64,000 nt of DNA from assembly GCF_013363755.1 (NCBI RefSeq), contig NZ_CP054841.1, positions 372,001-436,000 of the forward strand, written 5' to 3'. Below are positions 46,346 to 55,195 of this stretch, in pieces. The translations under genes and the position numbers were made by a program. Each line of letters opens with the position of its first letter. Positions within the stretch are counted from its first letter, which is position 1. The notes below the pieces were generated by a model. That model saw nothing but the letters and a program-made list of their open reading frames with translations. It did no database searches and was not told where the DNA came from. The stretch is from Comamonas antarctica. Its GTDB lineage: Bacteria; Pseudomonadota; Gammaproteobacteria; Burkholderiales; Burkholderiaceae_C.

Positions 46346-47142
46346 AGTTTCATCAACGCCCTTCGACTGCCGCCCTCATGGTCTGGGAAGTACACCCCCA
46401 CCGCAGCCCACAGGCCCTAAGCGCGCGCCAAATGGCCCAAGGCACACGAGCCTGGTCGCCAGCCCCCCCAGAAGCAGCCATCTGCCCAACGCCAACAGGC
46501 AAGCGTCCTCACATCCTTTCTCAGGCTCTCACCTCGATCAAATGGGAGCAACTGCCGTACAGGACCTGCCTTTTTGCCTGCCGCCACCCTCTGCCGCACC
46601 CTCACTTCGAGAGCGATCTTTCAAAACATAACAATTAATCAGAACGCACCACAATGAGAGATATGATGCGTCAATAAAATAAAATTAAATAAAACAACCC
46701 ACAAAGAGCAGAGAAAGCGACCGCCCTGCCGAAGCGCAAAACGCCCTGCAGCAGTCTTTGAAGGAAGGAAAATGGCGTTGTCTTCACCGGTCATGACGAA
46801 TCGGCATGGGAGACTTCAGGGAACTATGATGGCTTGAAGACAGTGAGCGAAACATCCAACGGTGTACGAGTGGCATCGCCCCTCGCGTTCAGATGCTGGA
46901 CTGCGCAGAAAATGCGGGGTATAGGGCGTTCTATGGGCAGCGAAACCTGCTATGCATGGAATAAGACGCTGCTTATCGCGAGTTATTCCATAATGAACTG
47001 CCTGTTTGCCGGAAAGAAGCAAGCAAGTTTCGCCTCAAATTCAAAGCGAGTGCGAGTTTGAGCGCCCCGTGCCGGTCACCAGCAGGCGCCCTCTACGGTC
47101 CTCACTAATAGCAACTGCACCATCGTGACCGACGCCAGCCAT
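46346..47142. other. Non-coding gap at the edge of the accessory region
   Basis: No convincing gene is seen in about 800 bp. The stretch 46625-46710 is strongly AT-rich. An inverted repeat with 9-bp arms (ATGGAATAA at 46956-46964, TTATTCCAT at 46983-46991) lies near the right end. Short open frames on both strands around 46380-46640 and 46820-47060 have no recognisable domain, no good ribosome site and unlikely composition. No tRNA or integrase marking an island end was found. Confidence 0.5.
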
Positions 47143-49062
47143 TTACACCACTTCGATGTGCCAGCCCTTACTCAAGAGCATGGTTCGCAATCCTGGCGGA
47201 ACCCGCTCTTCGTTTGCAGCTAGACACAACAACGCTGCTGGGCGAGACATCGCAACGTAGAGATTCCGCATTTGGGCCTGCTGTGTCTTTGGGAGCATGT
47301 CGAGCTTTTTCGAGGCAATCCCGGCGATGTATTCAAGCCCTAACGCGACGTCAAATTTCCTACTGGTGCCACCGTAGGCTTCCAAGACCAAGGATGCGGA
47401 GTGCGTCTCGCCCTTCATCCCAGCTGTGGTACCCAGTCCAAATTCAAGACTCCGCCCTAAGTGGGAGACTTGGCACCTCGCCGAGGCAGCCGAGTTCGTC
47501 GTCCCTTGCAGTCCTGGCCCATCAAATACGCTCAAAGCTGAGAACTTATCAAACTCGAGTCCATTCGGAAGGTACGGTTGGAGTCCTACATATACAAGCT
47601 CGATGGTCGAATCACGCTGGCCGACGCCACAGAGTTGCTCGCCAGAAATCGCCAGATGACGGGTGATACCTTCAATCGGCCCTGATGCCCCAAACTCTCT
47701 TGCGGCCCGAGGCAGCGCACGCGCATCTCGAACGCCGCTCACCAGAGGCGACGCCGCCGCGCGAAGCACCAGCAGCAGCGCCCTCCGGACGTCAGCAACA
47801 CGCGAGTTGAGCGATGCCTCCCGCAGGGTCCTCTTTGCATCGCCGACGAGCCCCCAGAAGCTTTCAGAACGCATGCTGGCGATTTGCTGGCCTTCACCAT
47901 AGGCTTGCCAATAATCAACAAGGTGGCGTCCAACCGCAACCTTCCCTTCTCCCGACTTGCGAGTGCACATCGCCTTCACCTCGCGGGCCGCAGCTTCCTC
48001 CTCGGTCAGGCGATCAATGACTAGGCGGCCATAGTGCGGCACCACCTTGGCTATATCTGCCGTGGAGTACAAGAGTAGGATCGGCGCATGGGTGCCAGAT
48101 CCCTCTCCAACAACTGCATTGCCGCTCAGACGCACGCTGCTCACCGCGCTTGCGATGGCCGGACCAAATCGCTTACTGGTACTGATGCAACCGTAACCGC
48201 TCCGCGGGAACGTGAGGAGGTCAGCGTTCTCCTCGTCCGAGAGAATCTTTTGGTCTACATCCCCGAATCTTTGCATCACCGACTTCCGATCGAAGATACG
48301 ATTCAGGAAAGACTCCTGGTCCCAGGACGTATCCTGCATCTCGTCGATGAACACCATAGGGAACCGTCGGTGAACGACATCCACGAGATGGGGACACGTA
48401 TTGAGCGCGCGGTCGGCATACGCGAACATGTCCCGATGCCGGAAGATGCCGTCCTTGGTAAGCATCTTCTTAAGCGTCATCAGTGACTTGTACGACGCCG
48501 TGTGCGTACCGGGCAGTTTTCCGCTCTCAACTTGCAACTGGAGGTCCGCTGTCCGATAGAACAAGGAAGTGGCGATGCCGTCGCCATTGTTCTGATTCTC
48601 CAGATACACGCGCAGGCCCGAGAACATGCCCAGCTGAAGAAGCGACTTAGCCCTATCCGCGAAGACAACATCGTCGATGACATCTACCTTTTGGCCCAAG
48701 CTCCGCAGCATAGGCATCGAGAAAAACTGGTTAACGAAGGCATGGATGGTGCCGACGAAATGGGGGTAGCTCAGTAGCTGCGCGCCCTCAGAGCTCCCCG
48801 CTAAGCGCCGCGCAATTTCGTCCCGCGCTACGTTGGTGTGGCTGAGAACACAGATTCCGCGTCGCGCATGTGGCCACTTCTTCGCTAGCAAGAGCAGCTT
48901 GGCTGCGAGCAATGAAGTCTTCCCACTACCCGGAACCGCATTGAAGTCACGCGAACCATTTTCCAGCAGCGCGCTCCGACGCTCCACATCATCGAAGTTT
49001 AGGTCCTTGACTAAGGTCGTGAGGTCGGCCAGGTCCACCAGTTCGAGATTGACCGCGCTCAC
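47143..49062 (-). CDS. UvrD/Rep-like helicase, Gabija GajB-type partner
   Basis: The 639-residue SF1 helicase-like protein has Walker A VPGSGKTS (residues 43-50), motif Ia CVLSHTNVARDEI, motif II FIDEMQD (about 238-244), motif III FGDVDQKI, a motif V-like GMKGETHSASLVLE, and motif VI NLYVAMSRPAALL near 605. Residues 300-540 are poorly conserved. The GTG start (49062) overlaps the OLD nuclease stop (GTGA), as in Gabija, where GajB senses or processes DNA ends and works with the GajA nuclease against phages. It is longer than typical GajB (about 500 residues), so I call it Gabija-like. Base composition is lower in GC than the crt region. Confidence 0.85.
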   Translation of the reverse strand: MSAVNLELVDLADLTTLVKDLNFDDVERRSALLENGSRDFNAVPGSGKTSLLAAKLLLLAKKWPHARRGICVLSHTNVARDEIARRLAGSSEGAQLLSYPHFVGTIHAFVNQFFSMPMLRSLGQKVDVIDDVVFADRAKSLLQLGMFSGLRVYLENQNNGDGIATSLFYRTADLQLQVESGKLPGTHTASYKSLMTLKKMLTKDGIFRHRDMFAYADRALNTCPHLVDVVHRRFPMVFIDEMQDTSWDQESFLNRIFDRKSVMQRFGDVDQKILSDEENADLLTFPRSGYGCISTSKRFGPAIASAVSSVRLSGNAVVGEGSGTHAPILLLYSTADIAKVVPHYGRLVIDRLTEEEAAAREVKAMCTRKSGEGKVAVGRHLVDYWQAYGEGQQIASMRSESFWGLVGDAKRTLREASLNSRVADVRRALLLVLRAAASPLVSGVRDARALPRAAREFGASGPIEGITRHLAISGEQLCGVGQRDSTIELVYVGLQPYLPNGLEFDKFSALSVFDGPGLQGTTNSAASARCQVSHLGRSLEFGLGTTAGMKGETHSASLVLEAYGGTSRKFDVALGLEYIAGIASKKLDMLPKTQQAQMRNLYVAMSRPAALLCLAANEERVPPGLRTMLLSKGWHIEVV

Positions 49063-51251
49063 GCTCCATCCCCCTGCGTGATACCCGTCGACGCACTTGG
49101 CAGAACGACTGGGGCTATCAGCGCGGTTCCAGCCTGACCATGTGTCTGAGCATTAGCGACGAGGGTGCCTTGCGGAACAGGCACGGCCGGAATGAACGAC
49201 GGCCCTGAGGGGAATGCCGCAGGCACTGGAGGCAGCGGAGGCAGCGTGGAGCTTGGGGCTGACGCTGCAGCTCCAGGCACGGTGAGCGCGGTTAACACTG
49301 CCGCTCCCGCCCCGGCCGTCATTGCAGGCTTCGCGGCTGGAGCGATAGTCAAGTGGGAGAGTGCTGCCTGCAAGTAAGGAGGCAAAGCCTTGAACAGGTC
49401 TTCGCCCGTTCCATACTTGCCCGTGCAGACTAGATGGGCCGCGTACTGGGCCGCAATGGCCTTGGATGCTTCCTTTAGTTGAAGTGGCTTGTAGATGATT
49501 GCCGCAAGCTCCTCCTTGGTGTGCCCTGCACTGTCCAACGAGGTCCAGCTCAACTCAGCTGCGGCCAGCGCCTTAATCTCATCGGCTTCTTCAAGACGTT
49601 CATCGCGAGACTTTGCCTTGGCTGCCAGAGAAATCGCCAAGTGCATTAGCTTTGCGCAGCCATGTAGCGCCAGGTCGAACTCAAGCGTCCAACGATCAGA
49701 AACACACACTATGGTCTTGCCGCCTTCAGCTCGTTCCTTCTTCCTCTGCACCGCTTCAGCCAACTCTAGCGCGGAGTAATCAGAATCGAAGCGCTTACCT
49801 TTGGCGGGCTTGGCGACGTAAGGCTTCGCGACGTCGGGCACAATGTCCCGGTCCGTCAGGCAGACCACCGGAATAGGAATCTCCGGGCCGGCTCCCTCGC
49901 GCTGAAGGATGCGGGCGTAGTGATACAGGCCAGTGTGTCCGACGTTGACCATTGACACGCCATGCCGTGAGAACGACCGACCGCACATCTCAGCGATAGC
50001 AGGAACCAAGATAGCTTCGGCAGGTCCCTCTACCATCATGACACCGCGGGCGAAGAACAAGTTCGCCTTGGTTGCGTCGACGAAGCGGTGCAGGAACGAG
50101 TAATCGGTGCGCTTGAGCTTCGTCTTGCCCACCGCTAACGGAAAGGTCTGAGCCTTGTGCACCAGCGTCATGTCTTCGATACGAGCGGTCGACACCAGCG
50201 AAGGGCTATGAGTCGTCATGATGACCTGCACGCGCTTCCGCGCTTGCTCCTCGTTAGAGTGTTCCTTCAGTAGGTCCATCACGCGCTCTTGCAGCTGCGG
50301 ATGGAGGTGAGCCTCAGGCTCTTCTACAAGCAGCAGAGCGAGTTCCTCGCCGTCCCGTAGCAGGACCAGCTCTGTGGCCATGAACAGCGCGTTGTTGTAG
50401 CCAAGGCCCCGCGCACAACGTTCATCCGGATGAATATGCGTGCCGGGAAGTAAGGAAAGCTCGAACTTCTCAAGGATTGGCGTTAGCGAAAGGTCGGGGG
50501 CGATACGAATGCGCGACTGAAGCTCCTCGCCGGAGAACGCGAACTGACCGAGGTAGTTATCGTTGATGTCCTTCTCTACGCCCTTGACGACCTCATGCTC
50601 ACCCAGGTGATGCTGCGCAAACGCCATCAGGCCGACCAAGCGCTCAGGAACATCTTTGGGCGAGGCCTTGTCGAAGTCGTTCACTTCCTGACCTGCGATG
50701 TCGTTGTGAGCGCCAAGAATCTGCGAAAGACGCGATTGGCGGCCTGGTCGCAACTCCGCTTCGGCGTCACGCAGTGGCCTCAAGTAGGTCGCGCGCACAA
50801 GCTCTCTGACCGCGTAGCCAACCTCCGGTCCGGTTCCAGCAGCGCCGGTTCGGACGACTGTGTCGACGCGCGCTCGCTTTGTCGCTTGCGGCGGGTGGTA
50901 GCGCGCCTCGAGATGGAGGATGAGCGAGCAGGTTCCGTCCGCGGCGAGGGTGAGCCATTCGAGAACCGATGCCTCTTGGTCTGGGCTCAATCCACACAGA
51001 GTGGCTTCGATGCTGAGCGTTTGGGCGCGGCCTTTGCCTTCAACGTGGAAGTCCTGCTCAAAGAGCCTGACAGGCTCATAGCTTGTCGTCAGCAGTAACT
51101 GCCGGATGGCATCAACGATGCCAGTCTTGCCCGCATCGTTCTCACCGACAAGGATGTTGAGCCCGGGATTGAGCTCCCAGTTCAGTTCAGGTGCAGTCGT
51201 GCCGTCTCCAAATGCGCGATAGTTGCGCGCCCGGATGTGCTTCAGGTACAT
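49059..51251 (-). CDS. Class 2 OLD-family ATPase/TOPRIM nuclease, Gabija GajA-type
   Basis: The 730-residue protein begins with an SMC-like ATPase: Walker A VGENDAGKT (residues 35-43), Walker B LALLLVEEPEAHLHP (about 303-316) and the MTTHSPSLV switch. A TOPRIM nuclease domain follows with VEGPAEAIL (about 405) and LTDRDIVP (about 467), then SDRWTLEFDLA. A neighbouring UvrD-like helicase defines class 2 OLD proteins and Gabija. The last 95 residues are an Ala/Pro/Ser/Thr-rich tail not expected in this family. ATG 51251 has GGGGGAG just upstream. Together with the helicase gene this is a probable anti-phage unit. Confidence 0.9.
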   Translation of the reverse strand: MYLKHIRARNYRAFGDGTTAPELNWELNPGLNILVGENDAGKTGIVDAIRQLLLTTSYEPVRLFEQDFHVEGKGRAQTLSIEATLCGLSPDQEASVLEWLTLAADGTCSLILHLEARYHPPQATKRARVDTVVRTGAAGTGPEVGYAVRELVRATYLRPLRDAEAELRPGRQSRLSQILGAHNDIAGQEVNDFDKASPKDVPERLVGLMAFAQHHLGEHEVVKGVEKDINDNYLGQFAFSGEELQSRIRIAPDLSLTPILEKFELSLLPGTHIHPDERCARGLGYNNALFMATELVLLRDGEELALLLVEEPEAHLHPQLQERVMDLLKEHSNEEQARKRVQVIMTTHSPSLVSTARIEDMTLVHKAQTFPLAVGKTKLKRTDYSFLHRFVDATKANLFFARGVMMVEGPAEAILVPAIAEMCGRSFSRHGVSMVNVGHTGLYHYARILQREGAGPEIPIPVVCLTDRDIVPDVAKPYVAKPAKGKRFDSDYSALELAEAVQRKKERAEGGKTIVCVSDRWTLEFDLALHGCAKLMHLAISLAAKAKSRDERLEEADEIKALAAAELSWTSLDSAGHTKEELAAIIYKPLQLKEASKAIAAQYAAHLVCTGKYGTGEDLFKALPPYLQAALSHLTIAPAAKPAMTAGAGAAVLTALTVPGAAASAPSSTLPPLPPVPAAFPSGPSFIPAVPVPQGTLVANAQTHGQAGTALIAPVVLPSASTGITQGDGA

Positions 51252-51360
51252 GCTTTCTCCCCCACTTATTTGTTGGCATAGCCTGCGAAATTATGCAGGC
51301 TCCATTCGACTTATGTTCTCGCTTGCCGCTTAGGTCATTCACACCATTGCGATGTTGTCT

Positions 51361-51786
51361 TCACTGTCTCATCCCACGGAAATAGGCTCCGTACCGTACA
51401 GGCCCGTGAGTTGACGTGTTTGGACGCGCTCGGCGCCAAACCTCTTGACGCTCACGCAACATTATCACTTCTGCGTACCTATTTTGGGGAATCGAAATTT
51501 CGCCTCGAACGTCCGCTGTGCACATCTCGGCCGCAGTCGCGTGCACGTCTTGCCTGATAAGTGTTTTCAGCTGGTGACGTCCATTCGGAATCGGTAAGCT
51601 GTATTCCGGACCTTGGAGATGTTTGCAGACCTGCAGTGACGTCGACGAATGACCGGAAGCCAGCAGATTTCGGACGTTCCGATTTAGGCCGCGATAGACA
51701 GCACACGCTGCAAAGCAGACACCAGCATAGTCACTCTTGATACCTTTTCTGGCTGACTGACGGAACGTGTGAACTTTTACGGTCAT
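51361..51786 (-). CDS. Doubtful hypothetical protein upstream of the OLD nuclease
   Basis: A 141-codon frame opens with ATG 51786 and ends at 51361, reading toward the OLD gene with a 109-bp gap. The product is basic (many Arg, Gln and His; starts MTVKVHTFRQSARKG) and shows no domain I recognise. There is no clear ribosome site. It may be real, as a promoter-proximal gene of the Gabija-like operon, or a chance open frame. Confidence 0.25.
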   Translation of the reverse strand: MTVKVHTFRQSARKGIKSDYAGVCFAACAVYRGLNRNVRNLLASGHSSTSLQVCKHLQGPEYSLPIPNGRHQLKTLIRQDVHATAAEMCTADVRGEISIPQNRYAEVIMLRERQEVWRRARPNTSTHGPVRYGAYFRGMRQ

Positions 51787-52136
51787 GGACTGATGATCGC
51801 CAGCTTTAATGCTTTAAAGGTGCCTTTAAACCGACACAGCCGTATGCAAACTGCGTATTCTGGATCTGCGCAGGCACCAGGCCGCTCTAGGTAAATACCC
51901 CAAAAATAAATCAGCGAAGTTTTAGGGGTCATCATTTCGGCTCCTCCCCCTCCCAGCCGAGGGTTAACCAGTAAATAATTACAACTTTAAACCGGCTCCC
52001 ATCACTCGATCGGAGATACACTCTGCTTTAGATAGTTTGGGAGCGAAAAAACCTCTCACCGTTAACGCCAATAGCACTATCTTAGGCCGAGGTACCATCT
52101 TCGTTTTATTGAAATCGGGTTTCATATCCTTTCTTT
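51787..52136. other. AT-richer intergenic region between divergent defence-type genes
   Basis: This 350-bp stretch separates leftward and rightward transcription. CTTTAAAG and related TTTAAA repeats occur at 51810-51830. A weak stem (ACCCCAAAA at about 51896 pairing with TTTTAGGGGT near 51920) could be a terminator or operator. No gene was recognised. Confidence 0.4.
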
Positions 52137-52176
52137 ATGTCTCAATTTGCACTTTCAGCAGACGGCCAAGAGATCG

Positions 52177-52854
52177 ATGCCCATGAGCTATCAGACTGAT
52201 GATTGGGAGCGCATGAAAGCCACATCTAATCGTGGTTCTTACGTTATGTCTTGCTGTAAGTCTCCTGCGGTGCTGAAAACAAGCATACTTGGAATACATT
52301 TTTTCTCCCACGTCTCCGATGAATGTTTCACAGCACCAGAAACCATTTGGCATCGCGATGCCAAATCGAGCGTCGTGGCAGCCCTTGATGCTCTCAAGAT
52401 TAAATCCCAGGAAGAAGTGTCTGGGGTCACACCAGATGGCCAAAAGTGGCGGGCTGATGTGTTCTTCGAGCACTGCGGACGACGTTTTGCAATCGAGCTC
52501 CAACATACACCGCAGACCCTCTCAGAGTTCATGCGTCGGCAGCAGCGCTATGAAGCGTCAAGTGTGAAGTGCTATTGGGTGGTTCGAACAGAAGTGTTTT
52601 TGCGCTTACAGAAGGCCACTGTTCAGTATGCCCTAAAGCGTTTTCATGGCGGCAAGTTGCCAGTGGACGGAGTTGGAACTGGCGCCATTCCAGAGCTGCC
52701 GGTGGCTATGTTGCAGCCAGGCACTGAGCAGCCCATGCAATTTGGGTTATTAAAGGCCTCCACGATCACAACTTGGATACTAGCTTTGCTAGAAAACCGC
52801 TACAAGTACTTTGAAGGATCTTGGTACATCACTGAGCAGCAATCGCTTTTCTAA
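52177..52854 (+). CDS. CoiA-like nuclease-domain protein with a probable 5' frameshift
   Basis: The C-terminal part matches the competence protein CoiA-like family: KSSVVAALDALKIKSQEEV, then the PD-(D/E)XK-type pair WRADVFFEH and RFAIELQHTPQTLSEFMRR, and YWVVR. The middle CCKSPAVLKTSILGIHFFSHV resembles the family's Cys/His segment. Upstream, ATG 52137 in another frame encodes MSQFALSADGQEIDAHELSD and then stops. Removing one T at 52197 would join it smoothly to DDWERMKATS. The present gene therefore probably lost its first 20 residues through a 1-nt insertion. It could still be made from ATG 52177 or 52183. Such proteins occur in mobile and defence regions. Confidence 0.65.
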   Translation: MPMSYQTDDWERMKATSNRGSYVMSCCKSPAVLKTSILGIHFFSHVSDECFTAPETIWHRDAKSSVVAALDALKIKSQEEVSGVTPDGQKWRADVFFEHCGRRFAIELQHTPQTLSEFMRRQQRYEASSVKCYWVVRTEVFLRLQKATVQYALKRFHGGKLPVDGVGTGAIPELPVAMLQPGTEQPMQFGLLKASTITTWILALLENRYKYFEGSWYITEQQSLF

Positions 52855-53103
52855 TGCGGACTATATAACTGAGCGCCGGAACTTAAGAATTGCATTTCCT
52901 TTAAGATGAACAGTGGACCACTGCCCTAATGTGCAGAGCTTGACCACCACGCGGATCCCGGCTGTTCAAATGGCGAGGCAGAGATGGTTTGCTAAAGTTT
53001 CCATCTTGTGCATGATTACCTTTGACATATGGCCGGGGCCAGCAATGTGGCCACAAAAGGCCCCCGTTCAACAACTAGCTTACTATCATTTTTGGAAGAT
53101 TGA

Positions 53104-53394
53104 ATGCTAAATCTATTAGACACAGGCCGTATGGCCTACAAATTCGGCAAATGGCGTGCTATTCCATATTTTTTAGCAACGCCACTTCCCCTGATCTTCG
53201 CCACCTTGATGCTTTCAGTCTTTGGCATCTTGCCAGGTAACCCGAGCCCGCCAACTGCCGTTCAATGGATAGGGATTATTCTATACGGGTCAGGCTCAGC
53301 TATAGGGATATGCGGCTGCTATCAGCTGTATCGCGATCACGTACACCATGATTATTACCAGGAGGCAGACCGCTATCAACGCGAAGGCTGGTAG
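53104..53394 (+). CDS. Small membrane protein of unknown function
   Basis: The 96-residue product has two predicted membrane helices, roughly 20-42 (IPYFLATPLPLIFATLMLSV) and 56-76 (WIGIILYGSGSAIGICGCY). A hydrophilic, His/Tyr-rich C-terminus follows (YRDHVHHDYYQEADRYQRE). I recognise no family. Composition is like the rest of the accessory region. It is 249 bp downstream of the CoiA-like gene; the gap between holds nothing recognisable. Small two-helix proteins near defence genes can be effectors, but nothing here proves that. Confidence 0.5.
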   Translation: MLNLLDTGRMAYKFGKWRAIPYFLATPLPLIFATLMLSVFGILPGNPSPPTAVQWIGIILYGSGSAIGICGCYQLYRDHVHHDYYQEADRYQREGW

Positions 53395-53434
53395 CTACGC
53401 GGATACTGCCTCCAAAGATGCCGAGCCAGTTAGG

Positions 53435-53466
53435 TGGTAGCCCAAGCCAACGAAATTTGGCTACCA
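53435..53466. terminator. 8-bp stem downstream of the small membrane protein gene
   Basis: TGGTAGCC (53435-53442) pairs with GGCTACCA (53459-53466) around a 16-nt loop, 40 bp after the stop. A run of six T begins about 15 nt later (near 53482). It may be a weak terminator. Confidence 0.35.
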
Positions 53467-53915
53467 TCAACGATTGATCGGCTTTTTTCGAACACAAGGG
53501 ACCTGCTTTCTCGCCCGGCGATAGCCACCGCTTTAGCCTGAATTAACGCCTAATCCCGCCGTCTGGCGCAATGTAGTAGATACATCCTACGGCAGTACGC
53601 AGCTCGACACTTCTGACTTAGTTCGTCTGCAGAAAAACGTCGTACTTGATCAAGTTGGATTTGTGTGTCAGCTATGGTTTCTGTGGCCCGGCCTCAAAGC
53701 AAGCTTTGCATCGTTTGCACTGGTTGCAGGGCTGTTATGCGCCTCCATGTACCGCTTGCGTGCGACTACAGCAAAGCCTCATAAGTAACGATAACGCACT
53801 ACTTATCGTGATCTATTTCAACAGAACGATCGCTCGAACTTCGAGACAGAGCAGTGAATCGCCTCAAATACGTGAACCCGATACGTCCAGTCGCAATGAC
53901 CTGATTCAAGACGAA
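53467..53915. other. Gap without a clear gene
   Basis: About 450 bp carry no recognisable gene. An open frame continues from 53646 into the small gene at 53916, but its first 90 codons (Cys-rich, no domain) look like chance read-through. No RNA gene or repeat stands out. Confidence 0.4.
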
Positions 53916-54173
53916 ATGCCTGGGCGCATACGCGGTGGCGGTGAGACGCGCGATTTCCAGAAAGACGATACCGTGACGTTCGAGACCCGCAACGGTTGGA
54001 ACAACATGGGCGTGGTTGTACGCATCAACCATCGCACCGCGACGATCGGCACGGGTGACGGCGGGAGTTTACGCGTGCCATCCCACATGTTGCGAACAAC
54101 TGCTCGACATCTGAACCCTGCCCCAACTTCACAACACGTTACTTACCTCACTGAGACCTGGGGGCTAAGCTAA
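53916..54173 (+). CDS. Small protein with a KOW/SH3-like core
   Basis: From ATG 53916 the 85-residue product has one compact beta-rich unit: FQKDDTVTFETRNGWNNMGV, VVRINHRTATIGTGDGG and LRVPSHMLR. This resembles small SH3/KOW-like proteins that read along the pattern of G-D-x-V, G-x-V-x-R-x-N and T-V. They are usually of unknown function and may bind nucleic acid. The ribosome site is weak and the exact start uncertain. A very small basic gene follows about 110 bp later. Confidence 0.5.
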   Translation: MPGRIRGGGETRDFQKDDTVTFETRNGWNNMGVVVRINHRTATIGTGDGGSLRVPSHMLRTTARHLNPAPTSQHVTYLTETWGLS

Positions 54174-54284
54174 CGCAAAAAAGCGACGCCGCTCCCGACG
54201 TCCCGCAAAGCCCGGAGAAGTTCAGTGTTTGCGGTGACGTCTATAAACAGCTACTACAAAAAATCATCACCAAAGAACTTTTTT

Positions 54285-54416
54285 ATGGCACTTAAGCCCG
54301 GACCCAAACCGATCGCTAAATCTACTGGCAAGCCCGATCAACGTCGTCGCGATAACAAGGAAACTCCCGGTAACACATCTACTCTGAAGCCTAGCAAGCC
54401 TAAACCCAAGAATTGA
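54285..54416 (+). CDS. Very small Lys/Pro-rich basic protein
   Basis: A 43-codon frame from ATG 54285 encodes a strongly basic, Pro/Lys-rich peptide (MALKPGPKPIAKSTGKP at the start, ending KPSKPKPKN). There is no known domain. The composition is unlike a random frame, and a long perfect hairpin follows 24 nt after the stop, consistent with a short transcription unit. It remains a low-confidence gene. Confidence 0.35.
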   Translation: MALKPGPKPIAKSTGKPDQRRRDNKETPGNTSTLKPSKPKPKN

Positions 54417-54440
54417 TATAGCTGGGTTCGCAGTTGCAGC

Positions 54441-54479
54441 GGGAGTAGCAGATCTTCCTACGGGAGATCTGCTACTCCC
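54441..54479. terminator. Perfect 15-bp hairpin
   Basis: GGGAGTAGCAGATCT (54441-54455) pairs exactly with AGATCTGCTACTCCC (54465-54479) around a 9-nt loop, TCCTACGGG. It lies 24 nt after the small basic gene. No T-run follows, so it may be a bidirectional or Rho-assisted terminator, or another structured element. Confidence 0.55.
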
Positions 54480-55195
54480 ATATATTCGCGTGCGTATGTG
54501 CCGAACTCATTGATAGCAAGTTTCGCGTTTATGGGGCACATACGGCGCGCGTCAAGGTATTTCTCCTCATTTACGCAGTCAATGGCAACATATCTTTGGC
54601 GGCCCGGCATCCCGATTTCTCAGTAGCGCTTAGTTTTGACCGAACCGTACCAGTTTTCGTGGAGGCGGTTTAGCTCAAGTCAGGCGGCCACTATGACGCC
54701 CCGAATTGCTACTTTTTCCTAATTAGAGGTGTGCTGCTCAGATAACTCGCGATAAGGTCCCTTTCTCACAAGCTTAGGCTCGACACGCCCTGCTGGGAGT
54801 CACGTCGCGTGTGATGGCGCTGACGAGATTTTTCTTTCCGAGTGGCGCCCTTCTGTGCACTGTCTTACAGGATTTGGAGCTGCGAAGCACCGTCGGAAAT
54901 TCCTCGAGCAACCCATCACAACGCGTCTCGAATGAGAGTCAATCCCTGAGGCGTTGCGAGCGCCTACGGCTGCGGTGAATCACAGCTAGTTGCTCTTGGC
55001 CATCATCTGGGCAGCTATTTCTTTCAGCCCTTTGCGGCCCGACATACTGCATTGGTGTCTCGCAGCCCCTGAAGAGCGCGCTTGCGCAGTGGCACAATCC
55101 TCGGCAGCCTGCGCGTTCGCCCAGCACCCTCACCTCATCTCCGACCAGATACGCCGGCCCCGAAACACAGGCAAAAAATAGAGGAGCTCACTTCC
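54480..55195. other. Gap of about 700 bp without a recognisable intact gene
   Basis: Both strands were read and no domain was found. On the minus strand near 55045-54985 a short tail (GLKEIAAQMMAKSN, then stop) looks like the end of a protein but has no upstream body. The stretch may be a decayed gene region between two accessory modules. GC rises again toward 55200. Confidence 0.4.

Noticed and set aside
46378..46638. Possible 86-codon gene on the plus strand
   Set aside because: Pro/His-rich product with no domain, no ribosome site, and it overlaps another equally poor frame on the opposite strand.
46956..46991. Inverted repeat ATGGAATAA/TTATTCCAT as an attachment site of an island
   Set aside because: No second copy, integrase or tRNA end was seen in the window, so an attachment site cannot be supported.
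46834..47061. Possible 75-codon gene before the helicase gene
   Set aside because: No recognisable domain or ribosome site; an opposite-strand frame of similar quality covers the same bases.
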